From Pseudodesulfovibrio indicus (GTDB lineage Bacteria; Desulfobacterota; Desulfovibrionia; Desulfovibrionales; Desulfovibrionaceae), in assembly GCF_001563225.1 (NCBI RefSeq), contig NZ_CP014206.1, forward strand, positions 1,240,001 through 1,304,000: 64,000 bases of DNA, in the 5' to 3' direction. Each line of letters starts with the position of its first letter. The stretch's first letter is position 1. Positions 36,838 through 43,878 of this stretch are shown one piece after another. Position numbers and translations under genes: made by a program. The notes under the pieces were generated by a model. It saw nothing but the letters and a program-made list of their open reading frames with translations. It ran no database searches and had not been told where the DNA came from.

Positions 36838-36919
36838 TCAGGAAAATAATGGCGTTTCCCGGTCCGGATGGCAGTATCGGAGTGAGTTTCCAAATCTGTT
36901 GATCCGGAGGACGGACGAG

Positions 36920-37858
36920 TTGACGCGATTCCTGATGCACCCGATCCTTGCGCTCGTGGCGTGGCTCCCGCTCGCCTGGCCCGTTCCCGCGGCCTGCGAG
37001 GACACGGTGCTGGTCGTGCCCAAGGTCGAATCCATCCAGTTCTGGGGCATGGTGCGGCAGGGGGCCATGGACGCCGGGGTCGAACGCGGCGTCCGGGTGC
37101 TGTACCGCGGCCCCCTGGCCCACGAGAGCGACGATCGGCAGCGGGCGATCATCGAGCAGGGGCTGGCCCAGGGGGTGGACGCCGTTGTGGTCGCGCCGAG
37201 CAGCGTCGACGCGCTGACGGACGTCACCCTTGCCGCACGCGACAAGGGCGTCCCGCTGGTGGTCATCGATTCCGCACTGGGGGACGGCTGGCAAGTCAGT
37301 TTCGTGGCCACGGACAACCTCGAGGCCGGGCGCGTCGCGGCCCGTTTCCTGCTCTCCGGCGTGCCCGGGGGCGGCACGATACTGCTCCTGCGCCACAAGG
37401 AGGGCAGCAGCGCCACCGAGAAGCGCGAAGTCGGATTCGCGGCCGAGGTCGAGGCGGGCGGCAGGCACGATATCCTTCTGAGCGACTACCTGGGCGTCAG
37501 CCAAGGCAACGCCTACCACCGGACCATGAGCCTGCTGCGCGGCCGCCCCGAAATAAGCGGCGTGTTCGCCTCGGGCGAGATAGCCACCATGGGTTGCATC
37601 CAGGCCATCCGCGAACTGGGACTGGCGGGCAAGGTGCGGGTGGTCGGATTCGACGACACGCCGGATATCCGGCGCGCCCTGGCGGACGGGGTTCTTCAGG
37701 GCGTCATGGTCCAGCAGCCCTATCGCATGGGCCGCGTCGGGGTGGAGACGGCCTGCGACGCGCTGGCGGGCAAACCCGTGGAAAAGCGCATCGTCACCGA
37801 GGCCGTGCTGGTCACTTCCCCGGACGGCTTCAGCCCGTATGGCCTGACCAATCCCTAG
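36920..37858 (+). CDS. solitary sugar-type periplasmic binding protein
   Basis: This is a type-I periplasmic binding protein of the ribose-binding/LacI fold (Peripla_BP_4), about 312 residues with a signal peptide ending PVPAACE. The segments GAMDAGVERGV, DAVVVAPSSVDAL and VRVVGFDDTPDIRRAL are characteristic. The TTG at 36920 has a GGAGG eight bases ahead and supplies a basic N-terminus; the ATG at 36935 is the alternative. No ABC permease or ATPase adjoins it, so a sensory or chemotaxis role or a distant transporter must be considered. Its stop is three bases from that of the convergent HD gene. Confidence 0.82.
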   Translation: MTRFLMHPILALVAWLPLAWPVPAACEDTVLVVPKVESIQFWGMVRQGAMDAGVERGVRVLYRGPLAHESDDRQRAIIEQGLAQGVDAVVVAPSSVDALTDVTLAARDKGVPLVVIDSALGDGWQVSFVATDNLEAGRVAARFLLSGVPGGGTILLLRHKEGSSATEKREVGFAAEVEAGGRHDILLSDYLGVSQGNAYHRTMSLLRGRPEISGVFASGEIATMGCIQAIRELGLAGKVRVVGFDDTPDIRRALADGVLQGVMVQQPYRMGRVGVETACDALAGKPVEKRIVTEAVLVTSPDGFSPYGLTNP

Positions 37859-37861
37859 AGA

Positions 37862-39109
37862 CTAATCGAAGTCCGCGAGCAGCGCGCCCACCTGGACCGA
37901 GGCGATGACCGGCTTCTCCTTGTACGTCTGCTGGATGCGGTACAGGGCGTGGTGCAGCTGGCCCGAGGAGATGCCGTTCTTGAGCGCGGTGTGCGCCTCT
38001 ATGTAGGCGGCGAGGGAGTCCGAGACCTTGAGCAGCGGGCCGTCCTTGGGGTCCAGGGTGTCCTGGTTGTGCCGCCCGGCCAGGTCCGTCTCGGAGGTCT
38101 CGGTGATCTTGCCGTCCAGGACCACCGTGGCCTTGAACTCGCTGCCAACCTCCAACCCCAGGAAATACTCCAGCCGCTCGGTGATGTCCGTGTATCCGCC
38201 CTCCTTGAGGGGGTTGAGGACCACGCGGTGCAGCTCCAGTATCTCGTATTCGTGGATCAGCTCGCTGATGTCGCGGGAGGCGCCCTTGACCGGGGAGATG
38301 ATGTCGCGGGTCAAGAGCTCGGGCAGGTCGTGGAACAGGCCGGAGAAGAAATTGTTCTGGCTGCGGGCGCGGCACGCCCCGACCTCCATGGAGAAGAACC
38401 AGGAGAAGGCGGCCACGATGAACATGTGGCCGAGGACCGAGGTCTCGGGCACGCGCGGGGTCTGGGACCACCGTTTCTGGAAGCGCAGCCTGCCGCACAT
38501 GCGGGCGAACCCGCCGAGCACCGTGCCGTCCTCGTCCAGCAGCTCGGCCACGCCGCTTAAGTCGCGCATGGCGTTGAGCCGGTCGATGAACGACTGCTCG
38601 ATCTCCTGAAGCTCGTGGTCCATGCGGTTGATGGACTTGAGCAGCTTGAACTCGGAGTAGCTGGCGTAGAGGTGGGCGGCGTGCAGGATGCGCCGGGCCA
38701 ACCCCTTGTCCTCGGGGTGCATCAGGTATTCGCCCATGCGCCGGATGAAGTCGTCCCCCAGGGGCGAGATGCGCGGGGTCAGCTCCTTGAGCACCCAGTT
38801 GGTCAGGGTCCGGTAGTCCTCGGGATTCTCCTTGATGCGGTAGAAGACCGGCGGCTTGATGTCCGTTATGACCAGCCGGTAGAGATAGTCGTAGATGCCG
38901 CCCTCGATGATCGCCTCGCCCAGCGCGCGCTTGCGGGCCACGTCCATGCCGCGCGAATTGAGCAGGAAGAGGAGCCAGGCCACGATCATCTTGTGCCCCT
39001 GCTTGTCGACCTCCACCAGCTCCATGGGGCGCAACTTGTCGTTCCAGCGTTTCATGAACGCGCCGGAAAAAATGAGTTCGAGCAGGCTTTTTCTGATGAT
39101 GACGGACAT
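37862..39109 (-). CDS. HD domain phosphohydrolase-like protein
   Basis: This 415-residue protein has an HD-type metal site: a leading His in VLGHMFIVAAFS and the HD pair in FFSGLFHDLPELLTRDIISPV. This resembles the YfbR/HD_3 group of nucleotide phosphohydrolases. Flanking regions of about 230 residues before and 140 after are not recognisable; neither has a membrane helix. The start at 39109 follows AGGGAGCGAAC. The substrate is unknown. It diverges from the metal-transporter genes, and its 3' end touches the binding-protein gene. Confidence 0.75.
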   Translation of the reverse strand: MSVIIRKSLLELIFSGAFMKRWNDKLRPMELVEVDKQGHKMIVAWLLFLLNSRGMDVARKRALGEAIIEGGIYDYLYRLVITDIKPPVFYRIKENPEDYRTLTNWVLKELTPRISPLGDDFIRRMGEYLMHPEDKGLARRILHAAHLYASYSEFKLLKSINRMDHELQEIEQSFIDRLNAMRDLSGVAELLDEDGTVLGGFARMCGRLRFQKRWSQTPRVPETSVLGHMFIVAAFSWFFSMEVGACRARSQNNFFSGLFHDLPELLTRDIISPVKGASRDISELIHEYEILELHRVVLNPLKEGGYTDITERLEYFLGLEVGSEFKATVVLDGKITETSETDLAGRHNQDTLDPKDGPLLKVSDSLAAYIEAHTALKNGISSGQLHHALYRIQQTYKEKPVIASVQVGALLADFD

Positions 39110-39197
39110 GTTCGCTCCCTTGGTCGCCGTGCGCAATGCGCCTGTAGCCGACGGCAAGGGCAGTATGCCGGACCGCCCGCGCCGGTGCAAACACTTC

Positions 39198-39245
39198 TTG
39201 TCAACAGGGACGGCTGGGTGTATACAAATTCAAATTTGTTAACAC
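39198..39245 (+). promoter_or_regulatory. promoter overlapped by a 28-base palindrome upstream of cbiM/nikM
   Basis: TTGTCA (39198-39203) and TATACA (39221-39226) are 17 bases apart, a near-ideal sigma-70 promoter. An interrupted palindrome spans 39218-39245: GTGTATA, then ACAAATT and AATTTGT arms at the centre, then TTAACAC. It covers the -10 and the expected start point. The 7-14-7 arrangement with GTGT/ACAC ends resembles the NikR-type pattern described for deltaproteobacteria (GTGTTAC-N14-GTAACAC), and the right half matches six of seven bases. Confidence 0.6.
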
Positions 39246-39310
39246 GATTGCGGAATCTACTTGAAAACCAAGAGGTTGATTCTCCAGCGATCAAGCCAAA
39301 GCGGGTGTTC

Positions 39311-39907
39311 ATGCACATCTCCGAAGGGGTCCTCTCCGGCCCGGTGCTCCTGGGCGGGGCCGCGCTCGCCGTTGGCGGCACGGCCGTCGGCCTGAAGAGC
39401 ATCGACTACGACCGGATCATGTCCGTGGCCATCCTGTCCGCCGCGTTCTTCATCGCCTCGCTGATCCACGTACCCATCGGCCCGGCCAACGGCCACCTGA
39501 TCCTTGGCGGGCTGCTCGGCGTGGTCCTGGGCTGGGCCGCGTTCCCGTCCATCCTGGTGGCCCTGACCCTCCAGGCCGTGCTCTTCCAGTACGGCGGCCT
39601 GACCGTGCTCGGCGTGAACACCTTCAACATGGCCGCGCCCGCCGTGGCCTGCTTCTACGTTTTCCGGCCCATGCTCGCCAAGTCGGGCCCCAACCGGTTC
39701 GCGGCCGCCTTTGCCTGCGGGTTCCTGGCCATGCTCCTGAGCGCGGTCCTGACCGCCGGGGCGCTGGCCCTGTCCGGCGACGAGTTCCGCGAGGCAGCCC
39801 AGGTGCTGCTCGTCGCCCACCTGCCGATCATGGTGGTGGAAGGGCTGGTCACGGCCTTTACCTATTCCTTCCTGGCCAAGGTCAAGCCCGAGGTCCTGAC
39901 CTGCTGA
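39311..39907 (+). CDS. cbiM: CbiM/NikM-family ECF transporter substrate-binding membrane subunit
   Basis: This 198-residue membrane protein is the substrate-specific component of an energy-coupling-factor transporter for nickel or cobalt. The extreme N-terminus MHISEGVLS, whose amino group and His2 bind the metal, defines the start despite a poor ribosome binding site. HVPIGPANGHLILGG is a second family signature. Six or seven helices are predicted. The NikL-like gene follows, but no CbiQ/NikQ or CbiO/NikO gene is in the window. The promoter-palindrome ahead of it favours nickel over cobalt, though sequence alone cannot decide. Confidence 0.88.
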   Translation: MHISEGVLSGPVLLGGAALAVGGTAVGLKSIDYDRIMSVAILSAAFFIASLIHVPIGPANGHLILGGLLGVVLGWAAFPSILVALTLQAVLFQYGGLTVLGVNTFNMAAPAVACFYVFRPMLAKSGPNRFAAAFACGFLAMLLSAVLTAGALALSGDEFREAAQVLLVAHLPIMVVEGLVTAFTYSFLAKVKPEVLTC

Positions 39908-39950
39908 TCCGGGGACGCCCGTGCCACCGGAAAACCGACAAGGAGTTTCC

Positions 39951-40565
39951 ATGAACCGTCTTCTGCTCATCGTCTGCCTGGCCCTGGCCGCAACGCTTTG
40001 CCTGTCCGCCGTGTCCGAGGCGCACAAGGTCAACATCTTCGCCTATGTAGAGGGTGACACGATCGTCACCGACAGCGGCTACAGCCGCTCCAAGCGCGTC
40101 AACGACGGCGTGGTCGAGGTCTACGACGGATCGTCCGGCGAGCTGTTGCTCTCCGGCAACACCGACGAGGCCGGGCTGTTCACCTTCGTCATCCCCAAGG
40201 AGGCCCGCGAGCGCCAGGCGGACCTGCGGCTGCTGCTCAAGGCCGGAACCGGGCACCAGGCCGAATGGACCGTGAAGTACGACGAGTTCGCCGACGCCCC
40301 CAGGCCGGTCAGCGACGTGGTGGTCGAGGACCCGATCCAGGCCGCGCCCCAAACGCCCGCCGCCCTTGCCGCCGCAGCCGCTCCGGCGGGGACCCTGACC
40401 GAAGCCCAGGTGGAAGCCATCGTCCGCCGCGAGCTGGCCCCGCTCAACCGCATGGTGGCAGAGATGCACGACTCCGGCCCGTCCCTGGTCGAGATATTCG
40501 GCGGCATCGGCTGGATATTCGGCCTGTTCGGCGTGGCCGCGTACATGAAGAGCCGCAAGCCCTGA
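39951..40565 (+). CDS. NikL-like periplasmic component of a metal ECF transporter
   Basis: This 204-residue protein has a signal peptide ending SEA, so the mature protein would begin with His25 (HKVNIFAYVEGDTI), a likely metal ligand. A transthyretin-like beta domain (VNDGVVEVYDGSSGELLLSG...) follows, then an alanine/proline-rich linker at about 120-150. A C-terminal membrane anchor lies at about 181-198 with a KSRKP tail. This layout is that of NikL/CbiL, the auxiliary component of nickel ECF systems. The ATG has an AAGGAG site. It is 43 bases after cbiM and ends at a terminator, closing a two-gene unit. Confidence 0.8.
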   Translation: MNRLLLIVCLALAATLCLSAVSEAHKVNIFAYVEGDTIVTDSGYSRSKRVNDGVVEVYDGSSGELLLSGNTDEAGLFTFVIPKEARERQADLRLLLKAGTGHQAEWTVKYDEFADAPRPVSDVVVEDPIQAAPQTPAALAAAAAPAGTLTEAQVEAIVRRELAPLNRMVAEMHDSGPSLVEIFGGIGWIFGLFGVAAYMKSRKP

Positions 40566-40594
40566 ACCGCAAGGAATTCCTAAACAGACCTCAG

Positions 40595-40625
40595 AGGTCG
40601 CGATTGTTGTCGCGGCCTTTTTTTT
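40595..40625 (+). terminator. intrinsic terminator after the NikL-like gene
   Basis: A nine-base stem, AGGTCGCGA (40595-40603) with TCGCGGCCT (40610-40618) including one G-T pair, is followed by a run of eight T. It closes the two-gene metal transporter unit before the Rrf2 regulator. Confidence 0.85.
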
Positions 40626-40703
40626 GTGCTAATTCCCCTACGGGAACATACCAGTTTGTGAATCAGCACCCGAGCCGGGCGCGTCAACTTGCGAGGAACA
40701 CTT

Positions 40704-41156
40704 ATGAAACTGACCACACGGAGCCGCTACGGGACACGCATGATGCTCGACATCGCACAGCACGGCAAGGAAGGTCCGGTGCGTATCCAGGACATTGCCG
40801 ACCGCCAGGGCGTGTCCGCCAAGTACCTGGAAAAGCTGATTCGCAAGCTCAAGGACGTGGGTTTCGTCAAGTCCAAACGCGGCCCCAGGGGCGGCCACTC
40901 CCTGGCCAAGCCCGCCTCCGAGATCCCCATCGGCGAGGTGGTCCACGCCCTGGAAGGCGATGGCTCCCTGGTGGAGTGCCGTTCCGGGGACAAGGGGTGC
41001 GCGCGCATGAAGCTCTGCCTGACCCGCAGGCTGTGGCAGGAGGCCGCCGACGCCATGTACGAGCGGCTGAACACCTTCACCCTGGCCGACCTGATCGACG
41101 ACGCAGAGCAGTGCGGCAGCAACTCCGTGAAGCCCTGGAGCCGCGGCGGATTCTAG
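40704..41156 (+). CDS. Rrf2/IscR-family transcriptional regulator
   Basis: This 150-residue winged-helix regulator has MKLTTRSRYGTRMMLDIA at its start and the recognition region VSAKYLEKLIRKLK at about 37-50. Cys92, Cys99 and Cys105 (spacing 6 and 5) match the positions that hold a [2Fe-2S] cluster in IscR-type members, so it probably senses iron-sulfur status, redox or nitrosative stress. No iscS or iscU is nearby. A GAGGAACACTT site precedes the ATG at 40704. Confidence 0.9.
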   Translation: MKLTTRSRYGTRMMLDIAQHGKEGPVRIQDIADRQGVSAKYLEKLIRKLKDVGFVKSKRGPRGGHSLAKPASEIPIGEVVHALEGDGSLVECRSGDKGCARMKLCLTRRLWQEAADAMYERLNTFTLADLIDDAEQCGSNSVKPWSRGGF

Positions 41157-41255
41157 GTTTTCCGCTCCCACGGCGGGCACAAACCGCCTCGAACGCTTGT
41201 TTGATATCGCCAAGTGTGCCACACTGAAGACGGCGCTAACAGCCAGGGAGCCGAT

Positions 41256-41897
41256 ATGACCAGAACGCTCAGGGACCCGATCAGCGGGTTGACCCATTGC
41301 ATCGCAGCCGGACTCGCCGTGCTCGGCACCGTCCTGCTCATCGAGCGCTCGCTGGACCCGACCCTGCCGTGGCACATCGTGACCTTCTCCATCTTCGGCG
41401 GGGGCATGATCCTGCTCTACACCGCCTCCACCCTGTACCACTGGCTGCCCGTGTCCGAGGAGTGGGTCCGCGTCCTGCGCCGGGTGGACCATTCCATGAT
41501 CTTCTTCTACATCGCGGCCACCTACACCCCCATCTGCCTCATTCCCCTGCGCGGGCCGTGGGGATGGTCCATGTTCGGGTCGGTCTGGGGGCTGGCCCTG
41601 GCCGGCATTGTCATGAAAATCTTCTGGATGAACGCCCCACGCTGGCTGTCCACCGGCCTCTACCTGGGCATGGGCTGGCTGGTCCTGGTGGGCATCTACC
41701 CCCTGACCCAGGCCATGTCCGCCGCCTCCATCGCCTGGCTCGTGGCGGGCGGCGTGGTCTACTCCCTGGGCGCGGTCATCTACGCCCTCAGGTGGCCCGA
41801 CCCCTTCCCGAAGCGTTTCGGCTTCCACGAAATCTTCCACCTCTTCGTCATCGGCGGTTCCTTCTGCCACTTCGTCTTGATGTATTGGTACGTGTAG
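41256..41897 (+). CDS. hemolysin III / YqfA family membrane protein
   Basis: This 213-residue protein of the PAQR/hemolysin III family has about seven transmembrane helices. Family signatures are DPISGLTHCIAAGLAVLG near the N-terminus, the LYTASTLYHW segment and HEIFHLFVIGGSFCHFV at the end, which supply the conserved metal-binding histidines. Cytolytic activity is not implied; bacterial members may be hydrolases or affect membrane lipid balance. The start at 41256 has an AGGGAG site. Confidence 0.9.
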   Translation: MTRTLRDPISGLTHCIAAGLAVLGTVLLIERSLDPTLPWHIVTFSIFGGGMILLYTASTLYHWLPVSEEWVRVLRRVDHSMIFFYIAATYTPICLIPLRGPWGWSMFGSVWGLALAGIVMKIFWMNAPRWLSTGLYLGMGWLVLVGIYPLTQAMSAASIAWLVAGGVVYSLGAVIYALRWPDPFPKRFGFHEIFHLFVIGGSFCHFVLMYWYV

Positions 41898-41900
41898 CGG

Positions 41901-42001
41901 CGGCTTCCGATAGCGGCGCGTCAGCACATTCTTCGAGGGCGCTGCCTCTTGGCGACGGCTTCCGATAGCGGCGCGTCAGCACATTTTTAGAGGGCGCGGC
42001 C
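41901..42001 (+). repeat. 46-base direct repeat, two copies
   Basis: The 46-base unit at 41901-41946, beginning CGGCTTCCGATAGCGGCGCG, recurs at 41956-42001 with only a few changes. Nine bases separate the copies. The second copy runs into a long hairpin. The block lies directly after the hemolysin III stop and has no coding features. Confidence 0.75.
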
Positions 42002-42052
42002 GATCCTCACGTATGCCGCAATACGCTGCGGTCGGCCGCGCCCTCGAAAAAT
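41983..42052. repeat. long hairpin downstream of hemolysin III
   Basis: GAGGGCGCGGCCGA (41990-42003) pairs perfectly with TCGGCCGCGCCCTC (42032-42045). The stem is extended outward by ATTTTT/AAAAAT (41983-41988 with 42047-42052), and an inner stem CGTAT/ATACG (42010-42014 with 42021-42025) sits in the loop. No T run follows the GC stem on the plus strand, so it is not a standard terminator for the hemolysin gene. The rest of the gap to 42265 is GC-rich with a T-rich tract at about 42207-42228. Confidence 0.65.
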
Positions 42053-42265
42053 GCACTGCCACACCACTCTCGAAAGCCTCGGTACGGCGGGGGTGGACGT
42101 CGGGGTCGCTACGCTTCCGACGCTGAAAGGCAGGGGAGGGGGAAGGGGGTTGTGTCCGACGCTGGGAGGTGAGGGGTCGAGGGATTTCCTCCCGGGGTGG
42201 TCGTTTTCTTTCCTTTTTTTTGTCAGTCTGCGATACTTTGTCCCAAACTTGTAAGGAGGGCTTCC

Positions 42266-42787
42266 ATGAACAAACGTGATTCAGGCATGAACCCGTATCT
42301 GGGAGGCGCGCTGACCGGGCTGCTCCTGGCCCTGTCCGTGTTGCTGGTGGGCAAGTATTTCGGGGCGTCCACGTCCTTTGTTCGGTCCGTGGGCCTTGTC
42401 GAGCTGTCCCTGGTTCCGCAGCATGTCGAGGCGACCAGCTACTTCATGAAGTATTTCAGCGAGAACGCGGGCATCGATTGGCAGTGGATGTTCGTGCTCG
42501 GCATCTTCTTCGGCGCGTTCCTGGCGTCCAACTTCACCGGGTCCTTCGAGTGGAACCCGCTCCCGGAAATCTGGAAGGCGCGCTACGGCTACAAGCCCGG
42601 CAAGCGGGCCGTCATGGCCTTTGCCGGCGGGGCCGTCGCCCTGTTCGGCGCGCGCATGGCGGGCGGCTGCCCCAGCGGGCACGGCCTGTCCGGCATGGCC
42701 CAGCTCACCGTCAGCGGCACCCTGGCCATGGTCGCCTTCTTCGTCGGCGGCATGATCATGGCCCGCCTGCTCTACGGAGGGAAATAA
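42266..42787 (+). CDS. YeeE/YedE sulfur-transport membrane protein, first half
   Basis: This 173-residue membrane protein belongs to the YeeE/YedE (TsuA/PmpA) family, which moves thiosulfate or related sulfur species. It has about four helices and a conserved Cys135 in GGCPSGHGLSG, a motif involved in relaying the substrate. Full-length family members hold two such halves in one chain; here the second half is a separate gene starting one base later. A GTAAGGAGG site precedes the ATG. Sulfur import suits a sulfur-metabolising host. Confidence 0.88.
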   Translation: MNKRDSGMNPYLGGALTGLLLALSVLLVGKYFGASTSFVRSVGLVELSLVPQHVEATSYFMKYFSENAGIDWQWMFVLGIFFGAFLASNFTGSFEWNPLPEIWKARYGYKPGKRAVMAFAGGAVALFGARMAGGCPSGHGLSGMAQLTVSGTLAMVAFFVGGMIMARLLYGGK

Positions 42788-42788
42788 C

Positions 42789-43313
42789 ATGACGCTCATG
42801 TTCGGCCTCTTCACCGGCGTCCTGTTCGGCGTGCTGCTCCAGCGCAGCCGCGTTCTCCGTTTCGACAAACAGCTCGGCGCGCTCCTGCTGCGCGACATGA
42901 CCATCGTCAAGTTCATGTTCTCGGCCATCGTCACCGCCGCCGTCCTCATCCACCTGTTCGTGGACCTGGACCTCGCCGCCCTGTCCGTGAAGGCGACCTC
43001 CATCGGCGCGCAGGGCATCGGCGGCCTGCTCTTCGGCGTCGGCTGGGCCATGCTCGGCTACTGCCCCGGCACCTCCTGGGGCGCCTTCGGCGAAGGTCGT
43101 TACGACGGCCTCTGGGGCATCCTCGGCGGCTGGCTCGGCGCGGCCCTCTATGCCGAACTCTACCCGGCCATGAAGGTTTCGGTCCTCGCCTGGGGCGACT
43201 ACGGCAAACTCACCTGGGCCTCCCTCTTCGGCATCAACCACTGGATACCCGTCCTCGTCCTCGCCGTCGGCGCAATCGTCCTGTTTCGGTTCTTCGAGAA
43301 GAAGGGATTGTAG
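42789..43313 (+). CDS. YeeE/YedE sulfur-transport membrane protein, second half
   Basis: This 174-residue partner of the preceding gene has about four helices and the matching conserved Cys92 in LGYCPGTSWGAFGEGR. The start lies one base after the previous stop, so the halves are co-translated and presumably assemble into one transporter. Similar split pairs (PmpA/PmpB-like) are known. Repeat copy C begins nine bases after the stop, with no separate terminator. Confidence 0.88.
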   Translation: MTLMFGLFTGVLFGVLLQRSRVLRFDKQLGALLLRDMTIVKFMFSAIVTAAVLIHLFVDLDLAALSVKATSIGAQGIGGLLFGVGWAMLGYCPGTSWGAFGEGRYDGLWGILGGWLGAALYAELYPAMKVSVLAWGDYGKLTWASLFGINHWIPVLVLAVGAIVLFRFFEKKGL

Positions 43314-43321
43314 GGGGGAAT

Positions 43322-43493
43322 GCCTCCGGCGGCCAGAGGGGGAAACTTTGATGCGGGCCGTCCATGGCCCGCACCCCTACGGGGTCGCGCCCCAAAGAGG
43401 GCGCGGTCCAAATCCGCTGTCCTGCGGATTTGTCGAGAAAGTTTCCCCCTCTGGACTCCCCCTTCCAAGCTTTTTGTCGCTCGCTTCGCTCGG
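43322..43493 (+). repeat. long-hairpin intergenic repeat, type T1 (copy C), with multi-hairpin loop
   Basis: This T1 element starts GCCTCCGGCGGCC and has perfect 17-base arms (43333-43349 with 43438-43454). Instead of the usual 2-4 base loop it holds 88 bases that form four consecutive small hairpins: 43353-43372, 43373-43385, 43386-43405 and 43410-43431. The T1 tail and inner end CAAGCTTTTTGTCGC follow. It faces copy D. Confidence 0.8.
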
Positions 43494-43583
43494 GTTTGTG
43501 CCGGGGCGGAGGACAAGGGAACGTGTCAGGGCGGCGTGTTGGAACATGGGTGAAGAGAGTCGGCCTCTCTCGACCCGTCACCC

Positions 43584-43710
43584 CTCGCGAAGCGACCCAA
43601 AAAGTTTGGGAGGGGAGAAGGGGATTGGGGGGTCCGGGGAGGAAAGAGGAAGAGGGGAACCCCTTTTCAAAGGGTTCCCCTCTTCCTCTTTCCCCCTGGC
43701 CGTCGGAGGC
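43584..43710 (-). repeat. long-hairpin intergenic repeat, type T2 (copy D)
   Basis: Inverted relative to copy C, this T2 element has an inner end GCGACCCAAAAAGTTTGGG, a G-rich tail and perfect 22-base arms (43641-43662 with 43672-43693). Its outer boundary, GGCCGTCGGAGGC, abuts the metS terminator. Copies C and D together occupy the gap between convergent transcription units. Confidence 0.85.
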
Positions 43711-43714
43711 AAAA

Positions 43715-43746
43715 ACAAAAGGGCGCTCCTTGCGGAGCGCCCTTTT
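43715..43746 (-). terminator. intrinsic terminator after metS
   Basis: On the minus strand GGGCGCTCC/GGAGCGCCC (43721-43729 with 43734-43742) with a GCAA loop is followed by TTTTGTTTTT. It ends the NSS transporter-metS transcript. The T run runs straight into the outer end of repeat copy D. Confidence 0.85.
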
Positions 43747-43770
43747 GATTGGTTTCGTCGGTAACGGGGA

Positions 43771-43869
43771 TCAGCCCCGTTTCCTGATGGCGAGGCGGAT
43801 GCAGTAGGCGGCGCCGCCCCAGGTGACGCCGAGGCCGAGGCACATCATGATGAGAGCGGAGGTATTCAT
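43771..43869 (-). CDS. metS: MetS-like small subunit of NSS transporter
   Basis: This very short gene encodes 32 residues, MNTSALIMMCLGLGVTWGGA and a basic end AIRKRG, essentially one transmembrane helix. Size, composition and position nine bases after an NSS transporter match MetS, the small subunit needed by the MetP methionine/alanine importer. An AGGAGAACGCC site precedes the ATG. A terminator follows the stop at 43771. Confidence 0.82.
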   Translation of the reverse strand: MNTSALIMMCLGLGVTWGGAAYCIRLAIRKRG

Positions 43870-43878
43870 GGCGTTCTC

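Noticed and set aside
39110-39310. Cobalamin riboswitch upstream of the CbiM-like gene
   Set aside because: The 200-base gap is too short once the promoter at 39198-39226 is placed, and no B12-box-like sequence is visible. The palindromic operator explains the region better.
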